The translations under genes were made by a program, and so were the position numbers. A stretch of DNA of 64,000 bases from Roseiarcus sp963794655 (GTDB taxonomy: Bacteria; Pseudomonadota; Alphaproteobacteria; Rhizobiales; Beijerinckiaceae): positions 496,001 through 560,000 of the forward strand of contig CAWCEV010000003.1 of NCBI GenBank assembly GCA_963794655.1. The letters run 5' to 3'. The notes below the pieces were generated by a model that saw nothing but the letters and a program-made list of their open reading frames with translations, was not told where the DNA came from and searched no databases. Shown here piece by piece: positions 42,885 to 50,883 of this stretch. The stretch's first letter is position 1; each line of letters opens with the position of its first letter.

Positions 42885-44401
42885 TGTCCCGCGTCGAGCT
42901 CAAAGCCAACGACGTTATGAAAGGCGCCGACGTCGCCGCCCAGCCGGCGGTCCGGCGCCGCTCGCTCCTGTCGTCGCTCCGCATCGCGCCAATCCTCGCG
43001 ACCGTGGTCGCGGTCTGTGTCGCGGCAGCGCTCGGCTATGGGGCGTGGCAATATTACATGGGCGCGCCCTGGACCCGCGACGGCACGGTCCGCGCCTATG
43101 TGGTCAAGGTCGCCCCCCAGGTCGCGGGCGAGATCGTGCAATTGCCGGTCGCCGACAACCAGTTCGTCCACAAGGGCGACCTCCTGACGGTGATCGATCC
43201 GAGAAACTATTCGATTGCCGTCCGGCAGGCGCAGGCGGCGGTCGAGCAGACGCAGGCGGTCGCCGAAAACGCCAACGCGGAGATGATCCGGCGCGAAAAG
43301 CTCAACGACATTGCGGTCACCCAGGAGGAGCGGCAGACCTACATCAGCCAGGCCGCGACCGCTGAGGCGAACTATCAGGCGGCGCTCGCCAATCTGGCCC
43401 AGGCGCGGATCAACTTCAAACGCACCCAGGTCCGCTCGCCGGTCAACGGCTATGTCACCAACCTCTCCGCCCAACTCGGCAACTACGCCAATGTCGGCTC
43501 GCTGCAGCTCTCGGTCGTCAATTCCGACTCGTACTGGGTCGACGCCTATTTCGAGGAGACCGCGCTGGGGCGCATCCATGAAGGCGACGCGGCGACGATC
43601 AAGCTCATGGGATATAGCCCGCTCTTGCGCGGACGGGTCACGGGGCTCGCCCGCGGCATCGACGTGCCGAACGCGGCGCCCGACGCCTCCGGGCTCGCGT
43701 CCGTAAATCCGATCTTCACTTTCGTTAGGCTCGCGCAGCGCGTGCCGGTGCGCATCCACATCGATGAGGTTCCGGAGGGGGTCAAGCTCGTCGCCGGCCT
43801 GACCGCGACGGTGCAGATCGAACCCTACGCTGCGCCTCCGCTCGCGGCCCCGGCGCCCGGCTCCTCCGGTAAGGTGAGCCAGGCCCAATCCGCGACCACT
43901 GCGACGCTCGTCGCAGACGAGGCGCCGGCGCAACCGGCGCCCGCGCAAACGATGAGCCGCGCGCTGCCCGCGGCCGCTCCGCCGCAGGCCGCAAGTCCGC
44001 CGGCCCTTGCGGCGGCCAAGCCGCAGGCGCCGCCTAAGCCGCCGCAGCCGCCGGTGGACTTGCCGCCAGCGCCGGCGCGCAATGCGAGCGCCGACGAACT
44101 GGCGGTCTCCGATGCCGCCTCCATCCAGGGTTTGGCCGCGGCCCACGCGGCTTCCGCCGACCTCAGGGCGCTCGAGGAGCAGATCGCCGCCAACCCTCCC
44201 TCCGGGGCCGCCTCTTCGCCGGGCGCTCCCAATGGCAAGGGCGAGAGGAGCGCGGATCTTTTGGGGCCGAGCGACTATCTCGGGCAGACTTTCGACCTCG
44301 AGGGCGGGCAGAGCGTCACGCGCAATCCCCGGCCGCGATCTCCAGAGACGATCCGGCGGCGCGCCCGCTCGCGGTGGCGTCACATGTACGAGCGACAATA
44401 G
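42884..44401 (+). CDS. HlyD-family periplasmic adaptor with long Pro/Ala-rich tail
   Basis: 505 residues. A cytoplasmic start, one membrane helix near 38-58 (ILATVVAVCVAAALGYGAW), then the biotinyl-lipoyl strands (APWTRDGTVRAYVVKVAPQVAGEIVQLPVADNQFVHKGDLLTVID), a helical hairpin (about 110-180) and the beta-barrel domain NFKRTQVRSPVNGYVTNL and VDAYFEETALGRIHEGDAA. This is the AaeA/EmrA-type adaptor. AaeA relatives end near residue 310; here about 180 further residues rich in Pro, Ala and Gln follow, with a basic C-terminus (ETIRRRARSRWRHMYERQ). The tail's role is unknown. Confidence 0.9.
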   Translation: MSRVELKANDVMKGADVAAQPAVRRRSLLSSLRIAPILATVVAVCVAAALGYGAWQYYMGAPWTRDGTVRAYVVKVAPQVAGEIVQLPVADNQFVHKGDLLTVIDPRNYSIAVRQAQAAVEQTQAVAENANAEMIRREKLNDIAVTQEERQTYISQAATAEANYQAALANLAQARINFKRTQVRSPVNGYVTNLSAQLGNYANVGSLQLSVVNSDSYWVDAYFEETALGRIHEGDAATIKLMGYSPLLRGRVTGLARGIDVPNAAPDASGLASVNPIFTFVRLAQRVPVRIHIDEVPEGVKLVAGLTATVQIEPYAAPPLAAPAPGSSGKVSQAQSATTATLVADEAPAQPAPAQTMSRALPAAAPPQAASPPALAAAKPQAPPKPPQPPVDLPPAPARNASADELAVSDAASIQGLAAAHAASADLRALEEQIAANPPSGAASSPGAPNGKGERSADLLGPSDYLGQTFDLEGGQSVTRNPRPRSPETIRRRARSRWRHMYERQ

Positions 44402-44494
44402 GGTCCGCTCGGTCGCCAGATTCTCGAGGGCGGCACGCTCCTTGCGTCCCATTCTCATCAACGCGCCGACGAGGGACACCGGGGAGCGGGACAG

Positions 44495-45148
44495 ATGAAG
44501 GACGCGATCACCGCCGATGCGGCCGCGGCGCTGATACCCGATGGCGCACGCCTCCTGATCGGCGGCTTCATGGGCACAGGCTCGCCCCATCGGCTGATCG
44601 ACGCGCTGGTCCGCCGCGGCGCGAAGCGCCTCACCGTCGTCGCCAACGACACCGCCTGGCCCGGCCGGGGGATCGGCAAGCTGATCAGCGCCGGCGCGGT
44701 CGAAAAAGTCGTCGCCTCGCACATCGGGCTCAACCCCGAGACGCAAGCGAAAATGTTCGCGGGCGAAATCGAGGTCGAACTCGTGCCGCAGGGAACGCTG
44801 ATCGAGCGCATCCGCGCCGGCGGCGTGGGCCTGGGCGGCGTGCTCACCGCGACGGGTATCGGCACACTCGTCGAGAAGGGCAAGCGCATCATCGAGGTCG
44901 ACGGCAAGTCTTATCTGCTCGAGACGCCGATCCGCGGCGATTTTGCGCTTATCGGCGCGAAGCAGGCCGACTACTACGGCAACCTCGAATACTCGCTGAC
45001 CGCGCATAACTTCAATCCGATCATCGCGCTCGCCGCCGACGTCGTGATCGCCGAGCCGCAGACGATCGTCCCCGTCGGCGTCATCCCGCCCGACTCGGTC
45101 AAGACGCCGGGCATTCTGGTGACCCACCTCATCGAGAGGGCCTTCTGA
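44495..45148 (+). CDS. CoA-transferase subunit A
   Basis: 217 residues of the AtoD/ScoA type. GARLLIGGFMGTGSPHRLIDALVRRGAKRL near 18-47 is the CoA-binding G-G-F motif of subunit A; VASHIGLNPETQAKMFAGEIEVELVPQGTLIERIRAGG and LGGVLTATGIGTLV follow as in the family. With subunit B it moves CoA between acyl groups, for example from succinyl- or acetyl-CoA to acetoacetate or butyrate. The stop and the subunit B start share one base. The substrate is not fixed by sequence alone. Confidence 0.92.
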   Translation: MKDAITADAAAALIPDGARLLIGGFMGTGSPHRLIDALVRRGAKRLTVVANDTAWPGRGIGKLISAGAVEKVVASHIGLNPETQAKMFAGEIEVELVPQGTLIERIRAGGVGLGGVLTATGIGTLVEKGKRIIEVDGKSYLLETPIRGDFALIGAKQADYYGNLEYSLTAHNFNPIIALAADVVIAEPQTIVPVGVIPPDSVKTPGILVTHLIERAF

Positions 45149-45801
45149 TGGACGCCAAGGAGATCATCGCCCGCCGCGTCGCGCGGGAGGTGAAGCCGAA
45201 CACGCTCGTCAATCTCGGCATCGGGCTCCCGAGCCTCGTCGCCAATTATCTGTCGAAGGACGTCCACGTGTTCTTCCAGGCCGAGAACGGCGTGATCGGC
45301 CTCGGTCCCCGTCCGCCCGAGGGGATGGAGGACCCGGATCTCACCGACGCCGGCGGCGGCTTCGTGACCGCCATGCCCGGCGCGGCCTCGATAGACAGCG
45401 CCATGAGCTTCGGCTTGATTCGGGGCGGGCACCTCGACATGACCGTGCTCGGCGGGCTCGAGGTCGACGAGCGCGGCTATCTCGCGAACTGGATGGTGCC
45501 GGGCAAGATGGCTCCCGGCATGGGCGGGGCGATGGACCTCGTCTCGGGCGCGCGCAAGGTGGTGGTGGCGATGGTCCACACCGGCAAGGGCGGCCACAAG
45601 ATCGTACCCCGCTGCACCCTGCCCCTGACCGCGACCCGGCGCGTGAGCCTCATCGTCACCGAAATGGCGGTTATCGAGCCGACCGACGCCGGGCTCACGC
45701 TTCGCGAGCGCGGTCCGGGCGTCTCGATTCGCGACATCGAGAACGCGACCGGCGCCGACCTCATCGTCGAGGGCGACCCGCCGGAGATGCGGCTGAACTG
45801 A
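45148..45801 (+). CDS. CoA-transferase subunit B
   Basis: 217 residues of the AtoA/ScoB type. The catalytic glutamate lies in VFFQAENGVIGLGPRP near residue 47 (E-N-G motif). Further family features are NLGIGLPSLVANYL, GGGFVTAMPGAASIDSAMSFGLIRGGHLDMTVLGGLEVD, ANWMVPGKMAPGMGGAMDLVSGARKVVVAMVHT. It forms the active site with subunit A. The pair are usual in acetoacetate and short-chain fatty acid metabolism, and also in polyhydroxybutyrate degradation; no neighbouring gene decides between these. Confidence 0.93.
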   Translation: MDAKEIIARRVAREVKPNTLVNLGIGLPSLVANYLSKDVHVFFQAENGVIGLGPRPPEGMEDPDLTDAGGGFVTAMPGAASIDSAMSFGLIRGGHLDMTVLGGLEVDERGYLANWMVPGKMAPGMGGAMDLVSGARKVVVAMVHTGKGGHKIVPRCTLPLTATRRVSLIVTEMAVIEPTDAGLTLRERGPGVSIRDIENATGADLIVEGDPPEMRLN

Positions 45802-46379
45802 AGGCTTCGCCCGAGCGCAGGCGCCGACGGGCCGCGCCCGCGCGCCGAGGCACGGCTGCGCTCATCCGGTCGCTCGAAACTTTCGCCGGCTGGACGTCGC
45901 CTTGTTTTGATCACGATTTCGTGAGCAGTTAAAGCGGCGGTGTTATCTTGCTGGATGCGTGTCGCGATCGAGCAAAGCCGGCGATGATGGTGGCTTCGCC
46001 AAATAGAGCGGGAAAAATACGGAATTAAATCTTCAGAAATGGGCCAAAGCCCATGCGCTCGTCCTCAATCTCCCGGTGGACGCCACACGCCCCGTCCCCC
46101 TTGAGGCCGAGCGAGCGCCGCGCCGGATCCAGACCCCGGCGCGGCGCAGCCCTTCCGCCCGCATATCGGTGACAGTTTACTCAATCATCGAATTGTTCCG
46201 GCTGACCCCCGCCTCGTTTTTCGTTCGCGTATCGCTTGCCGCAATCGGCCCGAGGCAATTGGGGAATGAGTAAAATGTCACCGTTTTAGGAGAATTATCT
46301 TCCCATTTTCCGAATATGCCCTTATACTCCGGCTTTTCACAAGACAAAGCCGCCAGGCGGCGGGAAAGGAAAAGCGGAC
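45802..46379. other. Long intergenic region with an inverted-repeat pair
   Basis: 578 bases without a credible gene. The first 150 bases are GC-rich; 45905-46050 is AT-richer. The right half holds a 17-base inverted repeat (46167-46183 and 46267-46283) described separately. Reading frames here lack any recognisable domain. Confidence 0.5.
46167..46283. repeat. 117-bp segment bounded by near-perfect inverted repeats
   Basis: The left end CGGTGACAGTTTACTCA (46167-46183) and the right end TGAGTAAAATGTCACCG (46267-46283) are reverse complements at 16 of 17 positions. Matching continues more weakly inward (AATTGTTCC versus the complement of GGCAATT). The layout resembles ends of an insertion sequence brought together by internal deletion, or a MITE. 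No target-site duplication is clear and no transposase frame lies inside. Confidence 0.65.
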
Positions 46380-46922
46380 ATGGATGTGGACACAAAGCCG
46401 AAGACGGCGCGGCCGCGGCTCAACCCCTACACGAAGGCGCTGAGGCGCCAGCGCATCTTCGACCGGCTCACCTTCGGCTGGCCTTATGACAGGATCGCGC
46501 GCGAGGAGGGCGTGTCCGAGCGCCGCGTCCGCCAGATCGTCGCCGACGCGCTCAAGCGCCAAAAGCTCGACGATCCGACCGATCACGCGATCATCCAGCT
46601 CATGCGGCTCGAGGCCGCGCATGAACTTGCCGCGCGCGCGGTCGATTCGGGCGATCGCAAAGCGATCGACCCGCTCCTCAAGGTGCTCGAGAGAATCGAC
46701 CGCTATCATCACGCCGCAAAGCGCAAAGCCGTCTATGACGACGCGGCGCGGAAGCGGCTGTTCGACAAGCTCAACCGCATCGCGGCCGGCTTTACCCGCG
46801 CCCAGGCTGCCGCCGCGGCCGAGCCCTCGAACGCCGACGGCGCGGCGCCCCTTCCCGAGACGCCGAGCGACGACCAGAAGCCGCCTCGCGAAGATCATCC
46901 GCCGGAGCCCGTAACAAGTTGA
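46380..46922 (+). CDS. Small helix-turn-helix protein
   Basis: A 180-residue protein. Residues about 25-60 (RQRIFDRLTFGWPYDRIAREEGVSERRVRQIVADAL) form a helix-turn-helix of the sigma-region-4 or resolvase type, with EEGVSERRVRQIV as the recognition part. Helices rich in Ala, Asp and Arg follow (HAIIQLMRLEAAHELAARAVDSGDRKAIDPLL), and the C-terminus is Pro- and Glu-rich. Such small proteins are often found near insertion sequences or phage remnants, in line with the inverted-repeat remnant 100 bases upstream. Predicted DNA-binding; target unknown. Confidence 0.6.
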   Translation: MDVDTKPKTARPRLNPYTKALRRQRIFDRLTFGWPYDRIAREEGVSERRVRQIVADALKRQKLDDPTDHAIIQLMRLEAAHELAARAVDSGDRKAIDPLLKVLERIDRYHHAAKRKAVYDDAARKRLFDKLNRIAAGFTRAQAAAAAEPSNADGAAPLPETPSDDQKPPREDHPPEPVTS

Positions 46923-46965
46923 GACGCCTTGATAATCCAAAGCGCGACCCCGCTCGCCGGGCGCT

Positions 46966-47064
46966 AGGGAAAGCTTCCGGGCCGCTTTGCTTTCCTTCCG
47001 GCCCGCCTTTGCTTTCCTTCCGGCGGCGGTTTTGATTCCCTTCCATCGGCTTTGCTTTCATTCG
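46966..47064 (-). repeat. Five-unit purine-rich repeat element, copy 2 (inverted)
   Basis: Read on the minus strand, units start at 47064, 47044, 47021, 46999 and 46978, so the spacings are 20, 23, 22 and 21 bases, identical to copies 1 and 3. Units 3 and 4 match the consensus GGAAGGAAAGCAAA fully; unit 1 reads CGAATGAAAGCAAA, unit 2 GGAAGGGAATCAAA, and unit 5 has kept only GGAAG. It lies 44 bases after the HTH gene and about 145 bases upstream of lexA. Confidence 0.88.
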
Positions 47065-47119
47065 CAGACGCGGCCGACAAGAATCCGCTTGCCGAACAAG
47101 CCGTGAACAACTAGGGTTT

Positions 47120-47134
47120 GTTCGTGATTTGTTT
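47120..47134 (+). promoter_or_regulatory. Probable LexA-binding (SOS) box
   Basis: GTTCGTGATTTGTTT fits the alphaproteobacterial LexA operator GTTC-N7-GTTC with one mismatch in the last base. It lies 75 bases upstream of the lexA start. An inverted GAAC (47105-47108) opposite a GTTC is also present. LexA autoregulation is the usual arrangement. Confidence 0.7.
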
Positions 47135-47208
47135 ACTGCCGCACGTGATTCTTCGCTCACCTCGGGCGAAAGAGGGCGAATCATAGCCGGCCGGGTGGAG
47201 GACTTTTG

Positions 47209-47913
47209 ATGCTGACCAAGAAACAGAGCGAGCTCTTGCGTTTTATCCATGAGCGTCTGCAGGAGGCGGGCGTGCCGCCGTCCTTTGACGAGATGAAGGA
47301 CGCGCTCGACTTGCGCTCGAAGTCCGGAATCCATCGCCTGATCATGGCGCTCGAGGAGCGGGGTTTCATCCGCCGGCTCGCCAATCGGGCCCGGGCGATC
47401 GAGGTGCTGCGGCTCCCGGAGTCGGCGACGGTTTCGGCGCCCCGGGCGCAGAGGTTCTCGCCGAGCGTCATCGCCGGCAATCTCGGCCGCATCCGGCCCC
47501 ATGCGCCCTCGCGCGACGCCGGCGACCAGCGCGCTGTCATGGTGCCGCTCATGGGCCGCATCGCCGCCGGCACGCCGATCTCGGCGATCCAGACGCGGCT
47601 CGACACCTTCGCCATGCCGCCCGAATTTCTCGGCGCGGGCGAGCACTTCGCGCTCGAGGTGCGCGGCGACTCGATGATCGAGGCGGGAATTCTGGAGAGC
47701 GACACCGTCATCATCCGCAAGCAGGACACCGCCGAGACCGGCGATATTGTCGTTGCGCTGATCGACGAGGAGGAGGCGACGCTGAAACGGTTGCGCAAGC
47801 GCGGCGCCTCGATCGCGCTCGAGGCGGCCAACCCCGCTTACGAGACCCGGATTTTCGGCCCCGACCGGGTCCGGGTGCAAGGAAAGATGGTGAGCCTTTT
47901 GCGCCGTTACTGA
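47209..47913 (+). CDS. lexA: LexA repressor
   Basis: 234 residues. SOS-response repressor with RecA-stimulated self-cleavage (EC 3.4.21.88). N-terminal winged helix: LTKKQSELLRFIHERLQEAGVPPSFDEMKDALDLRSKSGIHRLIMALEERGFIRRL. C-terminal protease: the scissile Ala-Gly bond is in GRIAAGTPI (120-121), catalytic Ser in VRGDSMIEAGI (155) and Lys in ATLKRL (193). The start at 47209 (ATG) is preferred to TTG 47206. In many relatives lexA follows moeA; here 16 kb separates them. Confidence 0.97.
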   Translation: MLTKKQSELLRFIHERLQEAGVPPSFDEMKDALDLRSKSGIHRLIMALEERGFIRRLANRARAIEVLRLPESATVSAPRAQRFSPSVIAGNLGRIRPHAPSRDAGDQRAVMVPLMGRIAAGTPISAIQTRLDTFAMPPEFLGAGEHFALEVRGDSMIEAGILESDTVIIRKQDTAETGDIVVALIDEEEATLKRLRKRGASIALEAANPAYETRIFGPDRVRVQGKMVSLLRRY

Positions 47914-48348
47914 CCGATGAGCGCCAGCCCGAAATGAGGCCGGCCGAGCGCGTCATGCAGAAATGCACAGAAGCGCGTTCCGGCCGGCCAGCCCTGCAGG
48001 CTCCGGGGGATGCGGCGAAACCCGGCGCCTGTGGGGCGTCTCTTTCGCTCCCTGCGTTGAAGATGGAAGAAAGAATAGCCGCGGCCGCCACAGGCGCAAC
48101 AATAAACGGAGCATTAATAGCGGCGCGATCGTATTTACCTCAACAAACGCAGTTAATCCTTACGTTACGTAATGGATCTTCGCTTCGTGTCTTACGTTAT
48201 ACATGGACGGATATTGGGCCAGTCGCACCCTATAAGTTAGCTGGCCGGATGAGGGGCGGCGATTTCGCAGCCGGCGCCCTGTGACCGGCGCCCGCCGCCC
48301 CTTGCCTGCCCCTCCCCGCTGCGTCAGCATGCGGGACGGAGGTGATTC
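47914..48348. other. Intergenic region between lexA and scpA
   Basis: 435 bases. The first part is GC-rich; 48100-48240 is distinctly AT-rich (for example TTACGTTACGTAATGG near 48162), unlike its neighbours. No gene, tRNA or terminator was recognised. The AT-rich stretch might be a promoter area or a remnant of transferred DNA. Confidence 0.4.
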
Positions 48349-49155
48349 GTGGCCGGCGCGGACGCGTTTCAAGTCGATTTCGACCAAGTCCAGGCTACGG
48401 GCGAACCCGCCTTCACCGTCGATCTCGACGGGTTCGAAGGCCCGCTGGACCTGTTGCTTGAGCTTGCCCGCCGGCAGCGGGTCGATCTTGCGCGCATATC
48501 CATCCTGGCGCTCGCCGAGCAATATCTCGAGTTCGTCGAGGCCGCCCGCAAGCTCCGGCTCGAGCTCGCCGCCGACTATCTGGTCATGGCTGCTTGGCTC
48601 GCCTATCTCAAGTCGCGCCTGCTCCTTCCCGCCCCGCCGGAGCCGGCCGATCAGGACGCCTCGGCGCTCGCGGAGGCTCTCGCGCGGCGGCTGCGCGCGC
48701 TGGCCGCCATCCGCAAGGCCGGCGAGTTCCTGCTGAACCGCCCGCGCCTCGGCCGCGACTTTTTCGCCAGGGGCGAGCCCGAGGCGATCGAGACTTCGCG
48801 CCGCACGTCCTATGAAGCGAATCTCTATGACCTGCTGGCGGCTTACGCCCGGCAGGCCCAGCGGCACGCACTCGCCCGCGTCCGGTTCAAGACGCGCGAG
48901 GTCTGGTCGCTCGCCGAGGCGCGCGAGGCCTTGACCCGCCTGATCGGCGGCCAACCCGACTGGACGGCTTTTGACGATTTCTTGCTTAAGGCCTGCGCCG
49001 ACGCCTCGATGCTGAGAAGCGCGCGCGCCTCTGCATTTTCGGCCTCGCTCGAGCTTGCGCGCGAAGGCAGGGTTGAGATCCGCCAGGAGCGGGCGTTCGC
49101 GCCTCTCTGGCTGCGCCCGAAAGACCCCGAGCTAGCCGCGGAGCAGGCCGCTTGA
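48349..49155 (+). CDS. scpA: Segregation and condensation protein A
   Basis: 268 residues. The kleisin of the SMC-ScpAB condensin, bridging the heads of SMC. The N-terminal FTVDLDGFEGPLDLLLELARRQRVDLARISILALAEQYLEFV (about 24-65) is the diagnostic kleisin region, followed by AADYLVMAAWLAYLKSRLLLP. The C-terminal winged helix is near 185-265 (FSASLELAREGRVEIRQERAFAPLWLR). GTG start at 48349 follows GGAGGTG. scpB lies 67 bases downstream. Normally scpA follows nagZ; here nagZ is 6 kb away and on the opposite strand. Confidence 0.95.
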   Translation: MAGADAFQVDFDQVQATGEPAFTVDLDGFEGPLDLLLELARRQRVDLARISILALAEQYLEFVEAARKLRLELAADYLVMAAWLAYLKSRLLLPAPPEPADQDASALAEALARRLRALAAIRKAGEFLLNRPRLGRDFFARGEPEAIETSRRTSYEANLYDLLAAYARQAQRHALARVRFKTREVWSLAEAREALTRLIGGQPDWTAFDDFLLKACADASMLRSARASAFSASLELAREGRVEIRQERAFAPLWLRPKDPELAAEQAA

Positions 49156-49222
49156 CCGGCCCCTGCCCCTACCCGCCGTCGAGCCCACGTTGCCGGCCTT
49201 CCAATTCGAGAGAGACGCTCCC

Positions 49223-49936
49223 ATGAGCCGCACGACCGCCACGGATAATGTCGCCCGATTGTTCGGCCCGCCCGCGGCATCCGGCGTGTCGCCCGAGGAC
49301 GTGCGCATCGCCGAGGCGATGCTGTTCGCTTCGGCCGAGCCGCTCGAGGAATCGACGATCGCCGCCCAGCTCTCGGAAGGCGCGGAGGTTTCGGCGGTCA
49401 TGGAGGAACTGCGCAGCCTCTATGCCGGACGCGGCGTCAATCTCCTGCGGGCCGCAGGGAAATGGATGTTCCGCACCGCCGGCGATCTCGCCTGGCTCCT
49501 GTCTCGCGATCGCGAAGAAAAGCGCAAGCTCTCGCGCGCCGCGCTCGAGACGCTCGCCATCGTCGCCTATCACCAGCCGGTCACCCGCGCCGATATCGAG
49601 GAAATCCGCGGCGTCGCCGTGTCGAAGGGCGCGCTCGACGTGCTGATGGAGGCTGGCTGGGTGCGCGTCCGTGGGCGCCGAAAGGCGCCCGGCCGGCCCA
49701 TTACTTACGGAACGACGACCGACTTTCTGGTCCATTTCGGCCTCGACGCGATCGGCGACCTTCCCGGGCTCGACGAACTCAAGGGCGCAGGATTGTTCGA
49801 CGGAAGGCTGCCGGTCGGCTATGATGTCCCGCATCCCGACGATGCCCCGGCGCTGAGGGCGGACGAGGATCCGCTTGAAGAGCCTTCCGCGCTCGAGCAG
49901 GCCTGGGCGCCTCTCGGCGGAGAAGAGAAGCGTTAA
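49223..49936 (+). CDS. scpB: Segregation and condensation protein B
   Basis: 237 residues. Partner of ScpA in the condensin complex. Two winged-helix domains: IAEAMLFASAEPLEESTIAAQLSEGAEV near the N-terminus and RAALETLAIVAYHQPVTRADIEEIRGVAVSKGALDVLMEAGWVRVRGRRKAPGRPITYGTT, the most conserved part, with FLVHFGLDAIGDLPGLDELK. ATG 49223 is preferred; an in-frame TTG at 49190 could add 11 residues. The acidic tail (RADEDPLEEPSALEQ) is usual. Confidence 0.95.
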   Translation: MSRTTATDNVARLFGPPAASGVSPEDVRIAEAMLFASAEPLEESTIAAQLSEGAEVSAVMEELRSLYAGRGVNLLRAAGKWMFRTAGDLAWLLSRDREEKRKLSRAALETLAIVAYHQPVTRADIEEIRGVAVSKGALDVLMEAGWVRVRGRRKAPGRPITYGTTTDFLVHFGLDAIGDLPGLDELKGAGLFDGRLPVGYDVPHPDDAPALRADEDPLEEPSALEQAWAPLGGEEKR

Positions 49937-50037
49937 GCATCAACCGCTTGTGAAGCGGCGGGCGACGGAGCGTTCGCCGGCGTCACGAAAGCGCCGGAAA
50001 CGCGAGGGATTTTGCGGATTGCGGTCTGCCCCGTGGA

Positions 50038-50874
50038 GTGACCATGTTTCCCCGATTAGCCGTTAGCCTGGCGGCCATCCTCTGCTCGAGCGTCGCTGCT
50101 CTTGCCGAGGCGCCCGTTTTGCCGCTTGCCTCGCATCGTGCGGCCTATGACATTTCCCTGGGCGACACCTCGTCTCCCCAGCCGACCTCCGCCCAGACCC
50201 CGATCTCGGCGACCGGTCTGATCGCTTACGAATTCCGCGGCTCGGCCTGCGAAGGCTATACTTCCAACTTCCGCCAAATGACCGAGATGGAGCGCAGCGA
50301 GGGTGACCCGCTCTCGATGCAGGTGAACGCCATGTCCTTCGAGGAGGCTGGCGGGAAATCGATGCGATTCCAGATCAACTCCCAGGGATTGCAGGAGACC
50401 CGGCCCGTTGTCGGAACCGCCACGCGCGGCGCCGACGACGACCTGCACGTCCAGTTGACCAAGCCGGAGGCCAAATCGATCGACTTCGGCCATGACGTTC
50501 TCTTTCCCACCCAGCACATCGAACATCTGATCGACGCCGCCAAGCACGGCGGCGGCGCTGTCCAAGCGCGGGTCTATGACGGCTCGGATACCGGCTCGAA
50601 GATCTTTGCGACCCTGTCGGTCATCGGAAAGGAAGAGACGAAGCCCGGAGAAGACAGCGAAACTGCGACCGCGCTCGGCGGGATCCGCCGCTGGCCGGTG
50701 GTGATCTCGTACTTCGACGAGGCCGCCACCAACTCGGCTCCCGAATACACGCTTTCCTTCGACCTATACGAGAATGGCGTCTCGGGCAGCCTCAAGCTCG
50801 ACTACGGCGCCTTCGCCCTCCACGCGCACCTGCGCAAACTCGAGATTTTGCCGACTTCCGCCTGCGCCAAGTAG
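50038..50874 (+). CDS. eipB: Cell-envelope integrity protein EipB
   Basis: A 278-residue periplasmic protein (276 from ATG 50044). Signal peptide FPRLAVSLAAILCSSVAALAEA, then the EipB/DUF1849 signature LASHRAAYDISLGD. The rest is beta-rich (GLIAYEFRGSACEGYTSNFRQMTEM, TKPEAKSIDFGHDVLFPTQHIEHLIDAAKHGG). Two cysteines, one in GSACEGY and one at the C-terminus (TSACAK), match the disulfide pair of Brucella EipB, a beta-spiral protein needed for envelope stability. Follows scpB by about 100 bases. Confidence 0.9.
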   Translation: MTMFPRLAVSLAAILCSSVAALAEAPVLPLASHRAAYDISLGDTSSPQPTSAQTPISATGLIAYEFRGSACEGYTSNFRQMTEMERSEGDPLSMQVNAMSFEEAGGKSMRFQINSQGLQETRPVVGTATRGADDDLHVQLTKPEAKSIDFGHDVLFPTQHIEHLIDAAKHGGGAVQARVYDGSDTGSKIFATLSVIGKEETKPGEDSETATALGGIRRWPVVISYFDEAATNSAPEYTLSFDLYENGVSGSLKLDYGAFALHAHLRKLEILPTSACAK

Positions 50875-50883
50875 AGCCGACGC

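Noticed and set aside
46076..46273. A 65-codon frame within the inverted-repeat region
   Set aside because: No ribosome-binding site, no recognisable family, and it crosses the terminal repeats.
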